Below, one piece after another: positions 29,312-38,186 of a stretch of 64,000 bases of DNA. The notes beneath the pieces are model-generated. The model was not told the origin of the DNA. It was given only the letters and a program-made list of their open reading frames with translations, and made no database searches. The stretch covers positions 124,001-188,000 of the forward strand of contig CALXLK010000004.1 of the NCBI GenBank assembly GCA_944389175.1, given 5' to 3'. Position numbers and translations under genes: made by a program. Numbering within the stretch: the first letter of the stretch is position 1; each line of letters starts with the position of its first letter. The DNA is from an uncultured Opitutales bacterium (lineage in GTDB: Bacteria > Verrucomicrobiota > Verrucomicrobiia > Opitutales > Intestinicryptomonadaceae).

Positions 29312-29476
29312 CTATTTATCGTGGCGATGTTCTTGATGCGAACAAGAGCACGAACAGCCTCCGCCGCAGGAGCAACCGCCCGAGCAAGAGCCGGAGTGTT
29401 TTCTGAGGGCGCGCTTTATCAAGAATAGTCCCGCAAGAACGAGCAGGACAGCTATTATTGTTATTTCAGTTTCCAT
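29312..29476 (-). CDS. FeoB-associated Cys-rich membrane protein
   Basis: A 54-residue protein two bases after feoB. Residues 1-22 form one membrane helix (TEITIIAVLLVLAGLFLIKRALRK), then a short basic stretch, then a soluble tail packed with Cys and His (CSGGCSCGGGCSCSCS, HQEHRH). Small Cys-rich proteins in this position are the known FeoB-associated family, thought to aid ferrous iron transfer. The tail here has six Cys and several His, suiting metal binding. Start at 29476; upstream codons belong to the feoB end. Confidence 0.88.
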   Translation of the reverse strand: METEITIIAVLLVLAGLFLIKRALRKHSGSCSGGCSCGGGCSCSCSHQEHRHDK

Positions 29477-29478
29477 TT

Positions 29479-31785
29479 TTATCCTAAAAGTTTTGTGCCG
29501 ATGCCAAAGAGCGAGCCTAGCTGGTAGACGATAAACGTCAGCGAATAGGCCAGTACGAACAACCCCGCCGCCGTGGTAAACGTCAGAGACCAAGAGTTAA
29601 GTTCGCGCTTCATTACCGCAAGTGTCGCCAGACATGGTATTGAAAGCAGGCTAAAAAGCATTAGGCAAAACCCCTGAAGTGGCGTGTAATTGCGTATCAA
29701 CTGCTGGCGCAGCGGCACAGACTCCTCGTCGGCAGACCCCTCCGCATACAGTATGCCAAGCTGTGAGACAAAGACCTCCTTTGCCGCCAGCGCGCCGATT
29801 GCCGCAGTGGTTGCCTTCCAATCAAAGCCTATGTGCCTAAATACCGGCTCGAGAAATTTGCCCACCCTGCCCGAGATTGTAAACTCCATCATCTCGGCCG
29901 CCTTTTCGTTTTCAAGGGCTACTGCGCGCCCGTTTGCAATATTTGAATTTTGCACTATCGCCTTTTGGGCGGGCGTGAGCTTTTTTTCGGACAGCCGCTG
30001 GGCCAATTCGTCGGAAATAGAGCCCTGGGCCTTTATTTGGGCGATTTCTTCATCCGATAGAATCGCACCAACAGACAGTTGGGCCAACTCGTCGGCGGTT
30101 ATCTGCCCTGCCTTTTGGGCTTCTTGAATTTGGGCGTCGAAGTCTTTGGAGAAGTTCTGCTTTTGAGGATATGTGTTGCAGATGTAAAGTATAATTGAGG
30201 TGGCAAATATTATCGTTCCCGCCTTGTGCAGGTACATCTTGCCCCTGTCCCACATGTGCAAAAGCAAGCTCCTGGCCGAAGGCATGCGGTATGGGGGAAG
30301 CTCCATAAGGTAGACCTCGCCGTCGCCCTTGAAGAAGGTCGACCTCATTAGGCGCGCACCCAGCAGTGCTATGCAAATGCCTATTGCATACATTGCAAAC
30401 ATCACGCCCGCCTGGTACTGCCGCGCAAAAAACGCGGGAATTATAAGGGCGTAAATTGGAAGTCGCGCGCCGCAACTTATCAGCGGAATAATCATTATAG
30501 TTGTTTTGCGGTCGCGGTCGCTCTCTATTGTGCGGGTGGCCATAATCGCCGGAACATTGCAGCCAAAGCCCAGAATTAGCGGCACAAACGACCTTCCCTG
30601 CAGGCCAAACTTCCGCATTATGCCGTCCATGACAAACGCGGCTCTCGACATGTAGCCGCTGTCCTCGAGGATCGCTATGGCAAAAAATAGGAACAAAATG
30701 TTTGGCAGGAAAACCAAGACTCCGCCTACGCCGGCTATCGCGCCGTCAATTACAAGCGAGCGCAGATACGGAAGCGTTTGCTGGCTCCAATGCGCCCCGA
30801 TAAACTCCCCCAACCAGCCGAACCCGGCCTCTATCCAGTCCATAAACGGCTGCGCGCATGTAAATGTAAACCAAAACGTAACGTATATAATTGCAAAAAA
30901 TATCGGCAGCCCCAAAAATTTGTTTGTCATTACGGCGTCGATTTTGTCCGAAATTTCGCGGCGCCGCTGGCCCGTCATAGAAATTGAGTCCCTGCACGCC
31001 CCGGAGATCATCGCATAGCGCCTGTCGGCCATAAACGTCGTCGTATCGTCGATGGCGTGGATTTCCGAAAGGTGCTTTATTTGGGCGGCAACCTCGCCCC
31101 ATACGGGCTTGAATTCGGGAAGGCGCATCGTGCAGGAATCGCTCTCGAGAAGCTTTATTGCAAAAAAGCGCGACGGTATGTGGGAATATTTCTGAATTTT
31201 CAGGGCGTCGATCTTGTCGGCGACGTCCTTGATCGAATCGTCGATGTCCCCGCCGTAGGTGAGCATCGGAACGCCGTGGTGGTCGAGGTCCCCGAGAGCC
31301 TTTGAAAGCTTTTTGACCAGCTCGGACACCCCCGCGGCCGTACGACCCACCGTCTGGACAATCGGAGAGCCGAAGTATTTTTCAAGTTTTGGAATATCGA
31401 ATTTTATCCCCTTTTTCAGGGCGTCGTCGCTCATGTTAAAGACGAGCATCATTGGTATGTGGAGCTCGGCAAGCTGCGTGGTAAGATAGAGGCTGCGCCT
31501 GGGTATGGAAGAATCTATTACGTTGAGAATAAGGTCTATTCCCGGCTTTGTCAGCTCTTCAAATACGACGTTTTCCTCAGGCGAACTCGACGAAAGCGAG
31601 TAAACGCCGGGCAAGTCCACAAGCTCTATTTCTATATCGCCTATAAAAAACGACCCGCTCTTGCTTTCGACCGTCACGCCGGGATAATTGCCCACATGCT
31701 GGCGCGCCCCCGTAAGCGCATTGAAAATAGATGTCTTGCCGCAATTCGGATTGCCCGCCAAGGCTATTTTAAAGTGGTTTTTCAT
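29479..31785 (-). CDS. feoB: Ferrous iron transporter FeoB
   Basis: Large inner-membrane Fe2+ transporter, 768 residues. The N-terminal G domain has G1 AGNPNCGKTS (residues 9-18), G3 VDLPG, G4 FNMSD near residue 140; then a GDI-like helical region and a membrane domain with two Gate blocks: FGCNVPAIMATRT in the first and ATTAAIGALAAKEVFVSQLG in the second. A long polar insert of charged residues near 540-620 (AQKAGQITADELAQLSVG...) sits between membrane blocks, a feature seen in many Bacteroidota/Verrucomicrobiota FeoB. Start 4 bases after feoA stop; downstream lies the Cys-rich partner. The operon is headed by a DtxR-like palindrome. Confidence 0.97.
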   Translation of the reverse strand: MKNHFKIALAGNPNCGKTSIFNALTGARQHVGNYPGVTVESKSGSFFIGDIEIELVDLPGVYSLSSSSPEENVVFEELTKPGIDLILNVIDSSIPRRSLYLTTQLAELHIPMMLVFNMSDDALKKGIKFDIPKLEKYFGSPIVQTVGRTAAGVSELVKKLSKALGDLDHHGVPMLTYGGDIDDSIKDVADKIDALKIQKYSHIPSRFFAIKLLESDSCTMRLPEFKPVWGEVAAQIKHLSEIHAIDDTTTFMADRRYAMISGACRDSISMTGQRRREISDKIDAVMTNKFLGLPIFFAIIYVTFWFTFTCAQPFMDWIEAGFGWLGEFIGAHWSQQTLPYLRSLVIDGAIAGVGGVLVFLPNILFLFFAIAILEDSGYMSRAAFVMDGIMRKFGLQGRSFVPLILGFGCNVPAIMATRTIESDRDRKTTIMIIPLISCGARLPIYALIIPAFFARQYQAGVMFAMYAIGICIALLGARLMRSTFFKGDGEVYLMELPPYRMPSARSLLLHMWDRGKMYLHKAGTIIFATSIILYICNTYPQKQNFSKDFDAQIQEAQKAGQITADELAQLSVGAILSDEEIAQIKAQGSISDELAQRLSEKKLTPAQKAIVQNSNIANGRAVALENEKAAEMMEFTISGRVGKFLEPVFRHIGFDWKATTAAIGALAAKEVFVSQLGILYAEGSADEESVPLRQQLIRNYTPLQGFCLMLFSLLSIPCLATLAVMKRELNSWSLTFTTAAGLFVLAYSLTFIVYQLGSLFGIGTKLLG

Positions 31786-31789
31786 GGCG

Positions 31790-32062
31790 CTACTCCTCCC
31801 GGCTCATCAATATTTTCTTCGCGTCGGAGCTGTGAAGGGCTATGCTCGTTTCCATAACCTTCACCCGAATAAGCCCGCCAAACGGCGCGCGTGCCTCCAT
31901 GATAAGCTCGGTTCCGGGAACGAGCCCGACGTCGGCAAATTTTTTTTCGCCCCGCGAATGCGGTATAATTTTGACTATTTTCGCCGTGGCTCCAATGGGC
32001 AAATCGGCCAGCGTAGTCTCTTTTTTTTGCGTGCTTGTACTTTGTGCTTTTTCGTTATTCAT
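31790..32062 (-). CDS. feoA: Ferrous iron transport protein FeoA
   Basis: A 90-residue SH3-like cytoplasmic partner of FeoB and first gene of the operon. The family pattern is clear: LADLPIGATAKIVKI, then DVGLVPGTELIMEARAPFGGLIRVKVMETSIAL, with the G-(L/M)-x-P-G turn and final hydrophobic strand. The N-terminal 15 residues are a polar tail rich in Ser/Thr/Lys. It is followed by feoB after 4 bases. Regulation is likely by iron through the palindrome about 60 bases upstream. Confidence 0.95.
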   Translation of the reverse strand: MNNEKAQSTSTQKKETTLADLPIGATAKIVKIIPHSRGEKKFADVGLVPGTELIMEARAPFGGLIRVKVMETSIALHSSDAKKILMSREE

Positions 32063-32124
32063 GTAGACTCTAAACTTATAAATCGTAAAATCTCGGCATT
32101 TCCCCGGCGCGGCGTCGGCCGAGT

Positions 32125-32140
32125 GTTAGATTAACCTAAC
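32125..32140 (-). promoter_or_regulatory. DtxR/MntR-like iron box upstream of feoA
   Basis: GTTAG-ATTAAC-CTAAC: 5-bp perfect arms around a TTAA core, 14 of 16 positions palindromic. It resembles the TTAGG-N-CCTAA shape of iron-dependent DtxR/IdeR-type sites and lies 63 bases upstream of feoA. The regulator gene is not in the window. Confidence 0.55.
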
Positions 32141-32577
32141 TTTACCGCTTAAAAAAAACGATTTCACCGACGGCCTTTCGCTTGAGCTAAAATTTTCGGA
32201 GTTTGCGAAAAGAAAGAGCCGGGGCAAACCGAATTTTCCTCGAAAGCATGTTAGCGCAATCTAATTTGTCAAGTTTTTTCTTCGGTTATGCAAAAAACTC
32301 CGCAAGGCTTCGGCAGACGGCTGGTTTTTGCGTGATAAAAAAAGGAGCTTTTTGGTGTCATTGCGGTACTGTATGTTGCGAGAGTATAGGAGCATAGGGA
32401 ATAGATCGGGAAATAGCAAAAAAGCGAAATCTTAAAAAAAACGGAAAACCATAACGGGAGAAAGAAAAAATACGAGAAGAGGGGAAGCCCCATCGCCGCT
32501 TTTATGCGGGAAACGGCCCCAATATAAGCGCAGAAAACATCTCGCAAATAATTTTTGCACGGCAGCCCGTCTGTAAT
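32141..32577. other. Gene-poor spacer upstream of feoA
   Basis: No recognised gene. The stretch is AT-rich with several A/T runs and purine-rich segments (e.g. about 32440-32490). Several short frames cross it, none with family resemblance. Confidence 0.4.
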
Positions 32578-32649
32578 TTATTCCATCTTATCCAAAAACT
32601 CCCGACGGGCAAATGTCTCGGCGCAAACATTAAAAAGTTTGGTTGACAT
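32578..32649 (-). CDS. Possible 23-residue small protein
   Basis: On the minus strand a ggag site lies 5 bases before an ATG at 32649 that opens a 23-codon frame (MSTKLFNVCAETFARREFLDKME). The peptide is compact, with hydrophobic and charged residues spaced as in an amphipathic helix. It could be a real small protein, the tail of a decayed gene, or chance. The frame stays open upstream but without sense. Confidence 0.3.
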   Translation of the reverse strand: MSTKLFNVCAETFARREFLDKME

Positions 32650-32746
32650 AAATTCTCCGACTGCCGATAAACCGAGACTGACATATGCAGAAAGCACCCG
32701 ACAATACCCCTGGGCAATCTCCCAGAAAAAAGTACAGACTGCTTGA

Positions 32747-32770
32747 TTTTTCGGTCTATATACCGAAAAA
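32747..32770 (+). promoter_or_regulatory. 24-bp inverted repeat before the MFS gene
   Basis: Perfect 9-bp arms tttttcggt and accgaaaaa around ctatat, 19 bases before the ATG at 32790. The size and position suit a repressor operator; the core tatata could be part of the -10. Confidence 0.55.
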
Positions 32771-32789
32771 CTTGGGCGCGTTAAAAACA

Positions 32790-34049
32790 ATGACAAGATC
32801 TTTAAGGTACAGGGATTTTCTTCTGTACCTTGCGGGAATGTTTATCGTAAACATAGGGGTGTGGATTCAGCAGGTGGCCACGGGCTGGCTGATTTTTAGG
32901 CTCACAGACTCGCTCTCCCAGCTTTCCACCGCAGTTTTCTTGTCGCAAATACCGATTCTGTTCATAGAGCCCTTCGCCGGCGTCTTGAGCGACCGCTTTA
33001 ACCGCAGGCACATAATGATATGCACGCAGACCGGCTTAATGCTTGTAATATTTGCCCTTGGATTATTGACTCTTACAAACACCATAAGCATATACGCCAT
33101 ATACGTCTTGAATTTCATCTCCGGGGTAATCGTAGGCTTTGACGCCCCCGCCAGGCAGGCTCTGTATTCCAAGCTCGTTCCGCCCGAAGACATACCCAAT
33201 GCAATCGCGCTGAACTCGGTGGCCCTAAACGCCTCGCGCTTTGCCGGGCCCGCAATTGGCGGGTTCTTAATAGGAATCGTCGGCGAGGGCTGGTGCTTTA
33301 TAATATCGGCGTGCGCCTTTGCGGCGATTCTGTCGACACTTTTTATAATAAGGTTTGACTATGTCCCGAAAGACGCGGGCTCGTGCAACGCAGTTTGCCA
33401 GTTTATGCAGGGTGTAAAATACCTGACTGCATCTATGCCCCTTAGGACGCTGGTGGGCTTGCTGTGCATTGTCTGCTTTTTTAGCTTTCCTTTTACAATG
33501 CTACTGGCGGCGTTTGTGGGCGACACGCTAAAAGGCGATTCCAACACGCTGGGAAATATGATGAGCCTAATAGGCGGCGGCTCCCTCGTGGCGGGCATTT
33601 ACCTAACATCGCGCAAAAGCGCCCTCGGCCTCGGCCGCGTCATAACGCTTGCAACTTTTGCAAGCGGAGCCGGCCTGGCCTGCTTTGGCCTCGTGCGCTC
33701 AATTCCCGCGGTATACTGCCTGTGCCCGATTATCGGCTTTGGAATGATTGCCACGGCCGCGTCAATAAATGTGATGATTCAGTCGATTGTCGACGAAGAC
33801 ATGCGCGGGCGCATGATGAGCTTCTTCGGAATGGCCTTTTTTGGCATGCCGCCCATAGGAAGCGTGCTGCAAGGCTATGCGGCAAAGCTCATTCCGTGGG
33901 ATTGGATTATTTTGATGTGCGGCTTAACATGCATGCTTGCGGCATGCGTCTTTGAATATTTCCGCCCCATGATACGCGAGCAGGCGCGCCAAATAATAGC
34001 AAAGCGCGATTCCGTAAGCCCGGAAATTGCCGCAAGCCTGAAAAGATAA
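32790..34049 (+). CDS. MFS transporter (EntS-like, MFS_3)
   Basis: A 419-residue membrane protein of the major facilitator superfamily with about twelve helices. The first region LRYRDFLLYLAGMFIVNIGVWIQQVATGWLIFRLT and SQIPILFIEPFAGVLSDRFNRRHIM (the loop between helices 2 and 3, D-R-x-x-R-R) are characteristic of the MFS_3 group, which includes the enterobactin exporter EntS. DAPARQALYSKLVPPEDIPNAIALNS is another group block. The substrate is unknown; the clan includes siderophore and drug exporters. The start at 32790 follows a 24-bp palindrome; an earlier ATG at 32685 would add 35 polar residues and is less likely. It lies near the feo operon but faces away from it. Confidence 0.9.
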   Translation: MTRSLRYRDFLLYLAGMFIVNIGVWIQQVATGWLIFRLTDSLSQLSTAVFLSQIPILFIEPFAGVLSDRFNRRHIMICTQTGLMLVIFALGLLTLTNTISIYAIYVLNFISGVIVGFDAPARQALYSKLVPPEDIPNAIALNSVALNASRFAGPAIGGFLIGIVGEGWCFIISACAFAAILSTLFIIRFDYVPKDAGSCNAVCQFMQGVKYLTASMPLRTLVGLLCIVCFFSFPFTMLLAAFVGDTLKGDSNTLGNMMSLIGGGSLVAGIYLTSRKSALGLGRVITLATFASGAGLACFGLVRSIPAVYCLCPIIGFGMIATAASINVMIQSIVDEDMRGRMMSFFGMAFFGMPPIGSVLQGYAAKLIPWDWIILMCGLTCMLAACVFEYFRPMIREQARQIIAKRDSVSPEIAASLKR

Positions 34050-34400
34050 TGCGCACTCCGGAATTGGCCGCCTTGCACATTCCCTCAGCCTCAGATTGAC
34101 CCGCTCCGCATCGCCCGGCGGGCGTAAGCTGCGCGCTCGAAACAATGTCCGACAGACAGACAACGCCACCACGGTCAAGCGAACGTCCCGAAATGCAAAT
34201 AAACATCTTTTAGCGACGCCCGTGCTATTCCCTTGAGAGAAAATAAACCAAAAGGGCTTTTTAGAATTTTATTATGCAAAAACCGAGATAATGCGACACG
34301 CCCCCACCCGTGCAATATCTTGCGCCCAAGGCGCGGCAATTTCATTTTTCGATCGGCTATCATCCACTGTAATTGGCGCAAAATCCGATGTTGTTTTTGC
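34050..34400. other. Spacer before the sialate esterase gene
   Basis: About 350 bases with no recognised gene. No clear terminator for the MFS gene was found. The next promoter begins at 34401. Confidence 0.4.
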
Positions 34401-34428
34401 TTGATTGAAAGCGCTTGGTTGGTAGAAT
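34401..34428 (+). promoter_or_regulatory. Promoter with embedded palindromic operator
   Basis: TTGATT (34401-34406), 16-bp spacer, TAGAAT (34423-34428), 10 bases before the ATG. The spacer holds the palindrome aagcgctt (34409-34416) in gaaagcgcttgg, the core expected for LacI/CcpA-type sugar repressors. Confidence 0.55.
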
Positions 34429-34438
34429 CATAAAGTCT

Positions 34439-35965
34439 ATGAAAAAGTCTATATTATTATTCTGCGTTATCGCGGCGTCGTTGCCCGCATTTGCCGAGAT
34501 TAAAATGCCTGCCATTTTTGGCGACAACATGGTTCTCCAGCGAGGCAAACCCGCGTGCATATGGGGGAAATCCGATGCCAAATCGAAAATTGAAGTCCAA
34601 TTTGGTTCAAACAAGGCCCATGCAAAGGCCGACAAGGACGGAAATTGGAAGCTCTACCTAAAGCCGATGAAAGCCGACAAAAATGCGAAGCAGCTCAAAG
34701 TTTTCGAAAACGGCAAGGAGGAAAAAAGCTTCAATAACGTCCTCGTCGGAGAGGTTTGGGTTCTCAGCGGACAGAGCAACATGGAATACCCGGTAAGCGG
34801 GTGGAATCCGAAAAATCCCGACGCCGAAAACGTCAAGAAGAGGGCAAACTACCCTCTTATGCGCTCGATTAAGCTGGTCGGCTGCTCCGCGCGCGGGCCG
34901 CAAAGCGACGTAATCTCAGCCTCGAAAGGCTGGCGCGTTACGACGCCCGAATGCGTCCTCTCCTATAGCGCGGTAGGCTTTAATTTCGCGGAAATTATCA
35001 TGAAAGACATCGATGTGCCGGTTGCAATAATAGACACGTCTTTAGGCGGCAGTAAAATGTGCGCATGGATACCTCCGGAATACATAAATAAGGACGAATA
35101 TCTCGCTCCCCAGTATAAGAATTTCTTGAAGGCGCTCGAGGCCTACGACTACAAAAAGGCGCTCGAGACCTACAATGCGGACATGAAAAAATATACTGAA
35201 AACGTCAAGGCGGGCAAAAAGCTCAGACGCCCGAGACAACCCCTTCCCGATTCGCCATATTCGCAACAGGCGACCTTCTCGGGTCTGTACAACGCGAGGA
35301 TAAGCCCCATAGGCGGCTACACCGCAAGAGGCGTGCTCTGGTACCAGGGCGAGAGCGACTCAAACATAAAAGCCGAACAATTCACCAGCCAGCTTGAAAA
35401 AATTGTCGATTCTTGGCGCGCGCTCTGGAATGACAAATCGCTGTGGTTTTTGCAGGTTCAGCTGACCTCCTTCGAAACGAGTGCCAACTGGCCGGAAGCG
35501 CGCAAGGGCCAATTTGACGCGGCAAAAAGCATTAAAAACTGCGGCATAGTCAATATAATCGACCTCGGCGACAAAAAGGATATCCACCCGCTGAATAAGA
35601 AGGACGTCGGCAAGCGCCTGGCAAATCTCGCGCTCCGCAAAGTCTACAAGAAGAAAGCCCCCAACTTCAACACGTCGTACGCCTCCTGCAAGTTCGACGG
35701 CTCGAAGGCGACTCTAAAACTCGACAGGGAATGTTCAAATGAAAAGGTGAGCCTCGAAGGGGAAATGCGCGGCATAGAGGTAAAAGTCGACGGCAAATGG
35801 GTCGCGCCCAAGTCGGCAAAACTGCAGGGTAACAAGCTCGTCGTAAGCGCGGACTCAAAAATAGAGGGAGTGCGCTACCTGTGGAAAAACTGGGCAAACG
35901 ACGATGTGTGCCTGTTTAATTCAAGCAAAGTTCCCGTTTTCCCGTTTATATTCGAAACAAAGTAA
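34439..35965 (+). CDS. Secreted sialate O-acetylesterase-like protein (SASA domain)
   Basis: A 508-residue protein with a signal peptide cleaved after LPAFA. Residues 20-95 form an Ig-like domain (MPAIFGDNMVLQRGKPACIWG). The SGNH-type esterase domain starts at VLSGQSNMEYP (Ser nucleophile in GQSNM), continues with VDVPVAIIDTSLGGSKMCAWIPP-like blocks (CAWIPPE) and RGVLWYQGESD, and ends with DLGDKKDIHPLNK, which carries the Asp/His of the triad. Relatives remove O-acetyl groups from sialic acids of host glycans, or act on plant acetyl esters. The palindrome in its promoter suggests sugar-responsive control. No neuraminidase lies in the window, so the true substrate is open. Confidence 0.9.
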   Translation: MKKSILLFCVIAASLPAFAEIKMPAIFGDNMVLQRGKPACIWGKSDAKSKIEVQFGSNKAHAKADKDGNWKLYLKPMKADKNAKQLKVFENGKEEKSFNNVLVGEVWVLSGQSNMEYPVSGWNPKNPDAENVKKRANYPLMRSIKLVGCSARGPQSDVISASKGWRVTTPECVLSYSAVGFNFAEIIMKDIDVPVAIIDTSLGGSKMCAWIPPEYINKDEYLAPQYKNFLKALEAYDYKKALETYNADMKKYTENVKAGKKLRRPRQPLPDSPYSQQATFSGLYNARISPIGGYTARGVLWYQGESDSNIKAEQFTSQLEKIVDSWRALWNDKSLWFLQVQLTSFETSANWPEARKGQFDAAKSIKNCGIVNIIDLGDKKDIHPLNKKDVGKRLANLALRKVYKKKAPNFNTSYASCKFDGSKATLKLDRECSNEKVSLEGEMRGIEVKVDGKWVAPKSAKLQGNKLVVSADSKIEGVRYLWKNWANDDVCLFNSSKVPVFPFIFETK

Positions 35966-35983
35966 ACGCATAAAACATAAAGC

Positions 35984-36013
35984 AAAAAGGCGCGGAGTTT
36001 CCGCGCCTTTTTG
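35984..36013 (+). terminator. Terminator of the esterase gene
   Basis: Stem aaaggcgcgg-agtt-tccgcgccttt with T-run, 20 bases past the stop; A-run on the other side may make it bidirectional. Confidence 0.9.
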
Positions 36014-36273
36014 TTTATAGAAATTTATAAAAGCAATACCCAAATTTAAATGGCACATATCGGCAAAAAGATCTAAAAAAACGGAGTGCCAGTCTTCAAC
36101 AGCCCCCACGGCAGCCGCAACTAAATTAAAACTTACTATTTCCCTCCTGGCGTATTCCGCCATATCTTTTCCCCTATCCGACAGCCGTTTGCATTTCCCG
36201 CTTTTGAAGGCCACAAACAGCCCCCGGTCGTCTCAAACGCGCTTTTTACCCCTCCTCCATGCCCGCAGCCTTC
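36014..36273. other. Spacer between terminators
   Basis: A minus-strand frame begins at an ATG near 36163 with a purine-rich (aggggaaaag) stretch upstream but runs into the esterase terminator and shows no family resemblance. Otherwise empty. Confidence 0.35.
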
Positions 36274-36307
36274 AAAAAAAGCCCAAAGGCTTTCGCAACC
36301 TTTGGGC
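36274..36307 (-). terminator. Terminator of the glycosidase-like gene
   Basis: Perfect 9-bp arms gcccaaagg and cctttgggc with a 9-nt loop, then seven T on the minus strand, 37 bases past the stop. Confidence 0.9.
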
Positions 36308-36343
36308 CATTTGCGCCAAAGCGCCTGCGCGCCGGCAAGCACG

Positions 36344-38104
36344 CTATTTAATCAAGAGATAGTCCTTAGCCTTTACCTTGTTGCCCTTGTAGTCGAAATC
36401 CTTATCGGTATAGTTTGTGATTATCGACTCTCCGTTTGAAAATTCCGTCAGGAATACATTTGGGGCAATTTCGCTGTGGTTTTCCATGAATTCGTACTGC
36501 AGATGCTTCATGGGCTGGTACTCGTCGTAGGCTTCCTTTATCGGCTTGTAGCCAAGTTTTCTATAATTTGCAAAATAGAAGGTCGGCCTGCCGTTGAACT
36601 CGGCCATCTTCAGGCGGCGCGTAGTCTTGTCCCTAAAAAGCGCATACGGCAGCCACGAGCGCGACGTGTCGTTCTCATACGTGTAGTCGATAGTCGAGTA
36701 GTATGGATTGCTCAATATAATTCCGTGATAGGCAATCTGCCATATAGGCACAAGCCTGTCGACAAGCGGATTGTCCCTGCCCACCCATCGGGGATAGGCC
36801 CAGACGTAAAGGGCGTAGTCGAGCGTCTGCGCTACGTGGTCGCAGGGGCCCTCCGATCCAAAGCCGCCAAAATATTTTTTGCACTTCCAGCCTATCTTGT
36901 TCATCGCATCGGCCGTCTGCTGGCGATTGCATGGATGGTGCTTGTCGAAGCACGGATACGGCGTTATGCAAGAGGTGACATCTATGTGGTGAGTGCCTTT
37001 GAGGCCGAGCGCCCGCATCTGGGTATAGTCTTCATCTATATAGCGGTCGTTGACGCATTCAAAGCACGGATTGTAGGCTCGTCCTCCTGCCATATGGGCA
37101 TACGGGCGCAAACTCCCGTCGGGAAGCTTCGCCACAGAATACTCGTCAAAGCGTTTTGCTATGCGGTAAAAGTCGGTGTTGCAAACGTGGCAGACAGTCT
37201 GATAGCCGAGCGAATGGGCCACTTCTATGGCCTCGCGCATTTTTTTCTCGCCGCCAAATTTCTCCTCTACGGGGAAAAGATCAGGGAATCGGCCGTCAAA
37301 ACCGCCGCTATTCCAGCCGACAAAGCACATTTCTATTTTGTCTATGCCCATCGCCTTGAATTCCCTGGCGGCATTTGCAAAATCGTCAAAAGTATAGCTG
37401 ACGACTATCGGCGGCTCGTTCTCGGGCGTCTGGTGTTCGACTTTAGAGGGTTCCTTCACCCCGAATTTCATGCGGAAGAACATCGACTCTACCGAATATT
37501 TGAGCGTAGGATACTCCTTTACCCTCTCCTTTAGCGGCTTTACCTCGCCGCGGTCGAGCTGGTACTTGCGGTATATGCGCCCCATCGCCGAATAGTTGGC
37601 GTCTTTGCCCTCGAGTTCGTAGAAGTCGATGACGGCGTCCTCATACGGCTCAAAGCCTATTTGGGAGACAAGAAAGCTCGGATATATCTCGTAGGCTCCT
37701 CCCTTGGCGTCGACATTCATCGAAAACTCGTATTTGAGCCCCTTTACTATGCCAAGAAGCGCCCTGTCGCCTTTCTTTACACCGTAGAGCGGCATGGGGT
37801 TGCGCCTCTCCTTCAAGGTGCCGTTTTCCCTCGTAAAGTGACCGAGGCGGCCGTCGGAAAGAACCCAATAACCGTCCTCACCAGTCTTGGCGCGAGCCTC
37901 GTCGGTGAGAACGTCTATAGATTTTTTACCCGAGAGATCCTTTTTCGATATGACAAGGCGCTTGGCCCCGTCGGGCATTTTTTGCAGAGTCTGCCTCTTA
38001 ATTTGCTCTTTGCCGTCAGCCCCGACAATGCGCAAATCCACAAAATCTATTGCAAGCGACCAGTTCGCAAGCAACAACGCAATTATACATAGATATTTCT
38101 TCAT
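36344..38104 (-). CDS. Secreted glycosidase-like barrel protein (DUF5696-like)
   Basis: A 586-residue exported protein with signal peptide MKKYLCIIALLLANWSLA and a ggagg site 7 bases before the ATG. After a beta-rich N-terminal part (SQIGFEPYEDAVIDFYELEG), a barrel-like region contains VVSYTFDDFANAAREFKAMGIDKIEMCFVGWNSGGFDG, LGYQTVCHVCNTDFYR and HHIDVTSCITPYPCFDKHHPC. These strand-turn blocks, with Asp/Glu at strand ends, look like a glycoside hydrolase barrel; I associate the pattern with DUF5696 proteins of gut bacteria but am not certain. No family catalytic residues can be named with confidence. It likely acts on complex glycans in the envelope or outside. Confidence 0.7.
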   Translation of the reverse strand: MKKYLCIIALLLANWSLAIDFVDLRIVGADGKEQIKRQTLQKMPDGAKRLVISKKDLSGKKSIDVLTDEARAKTGEDGYWVLSDGRLGHFTRENGTLKERRNPMPLYGVKKGDRALLGIVKGLKYEFSMNVDAKGGAYEIYPSFLVSQIGFEPYEDAVIDFYELEGKDANYSAMGRIYRKYQLDRGEVKPLKERVKEYPTLKYSVESMFFRMKFGVKEPSKVEHQTPENEPPIVVSYTFDDFANAAREFKAMGIDKIEMCFVGWNSGGFDGRFPDLFPVEEKFGGEKKMREAIEVAHSLGYQTVCHVCNTDFYRIAKRFDEYSVAKLPDGSLRPYAHMAGGRAYNPCFECVNDRYIDEDYTQMRALGLKGTHHIDVTSCITPYPCFDKHHPCNRQQTADAMNKIGWKCKKYFGGFGSEGPCDHVAQTLDYALYVWAYPRWVGRDNPLVDRLVPIWQIAYHGIILSNPYYSTIDYTYENDTSRSWLPYALFRDKTTRRLKMAEFNGRPTFYFANYRKLGYKPIKEAYDEYQPMKHLQYEFMENHSEIAPNVFLTEFSNGESIITNYTDKDFDYKGNKVKAKDYLLIK

Positions 38105-38130
38105 AGATGGTCCTCCAAAAAAAAGTTAAT

Positions 38131-38160
38131 AAAAGCGGCGCATTTGCACGCGCCGCTTTT
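38131..38160. terminator. Hairpin between pilC and the glycosidase-like gene
   Basis: Arms aaaagcggcgc and gcgccgctttt pair over 11 bases around an 8-nt loop. The T-tail is short (four, part of the stem), so strength is uncertain. It lies 26 bases past the pilC stop. Confidence 0.65.
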
Positions 38161-38186
38161 CGCGCAAGACTGCCCTGCCGGCAAGA

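Noticed and set aside
35921..36214. 97-codon minus-strand frame with a purine-rich site (aggggaaaag) before an internal ATG near 36163
   Set aside because: It reads through the esterase terminator and ends inside the esterase gene; composition is not protein-like overall, though the internal ATG region is worth a glance in relatives.
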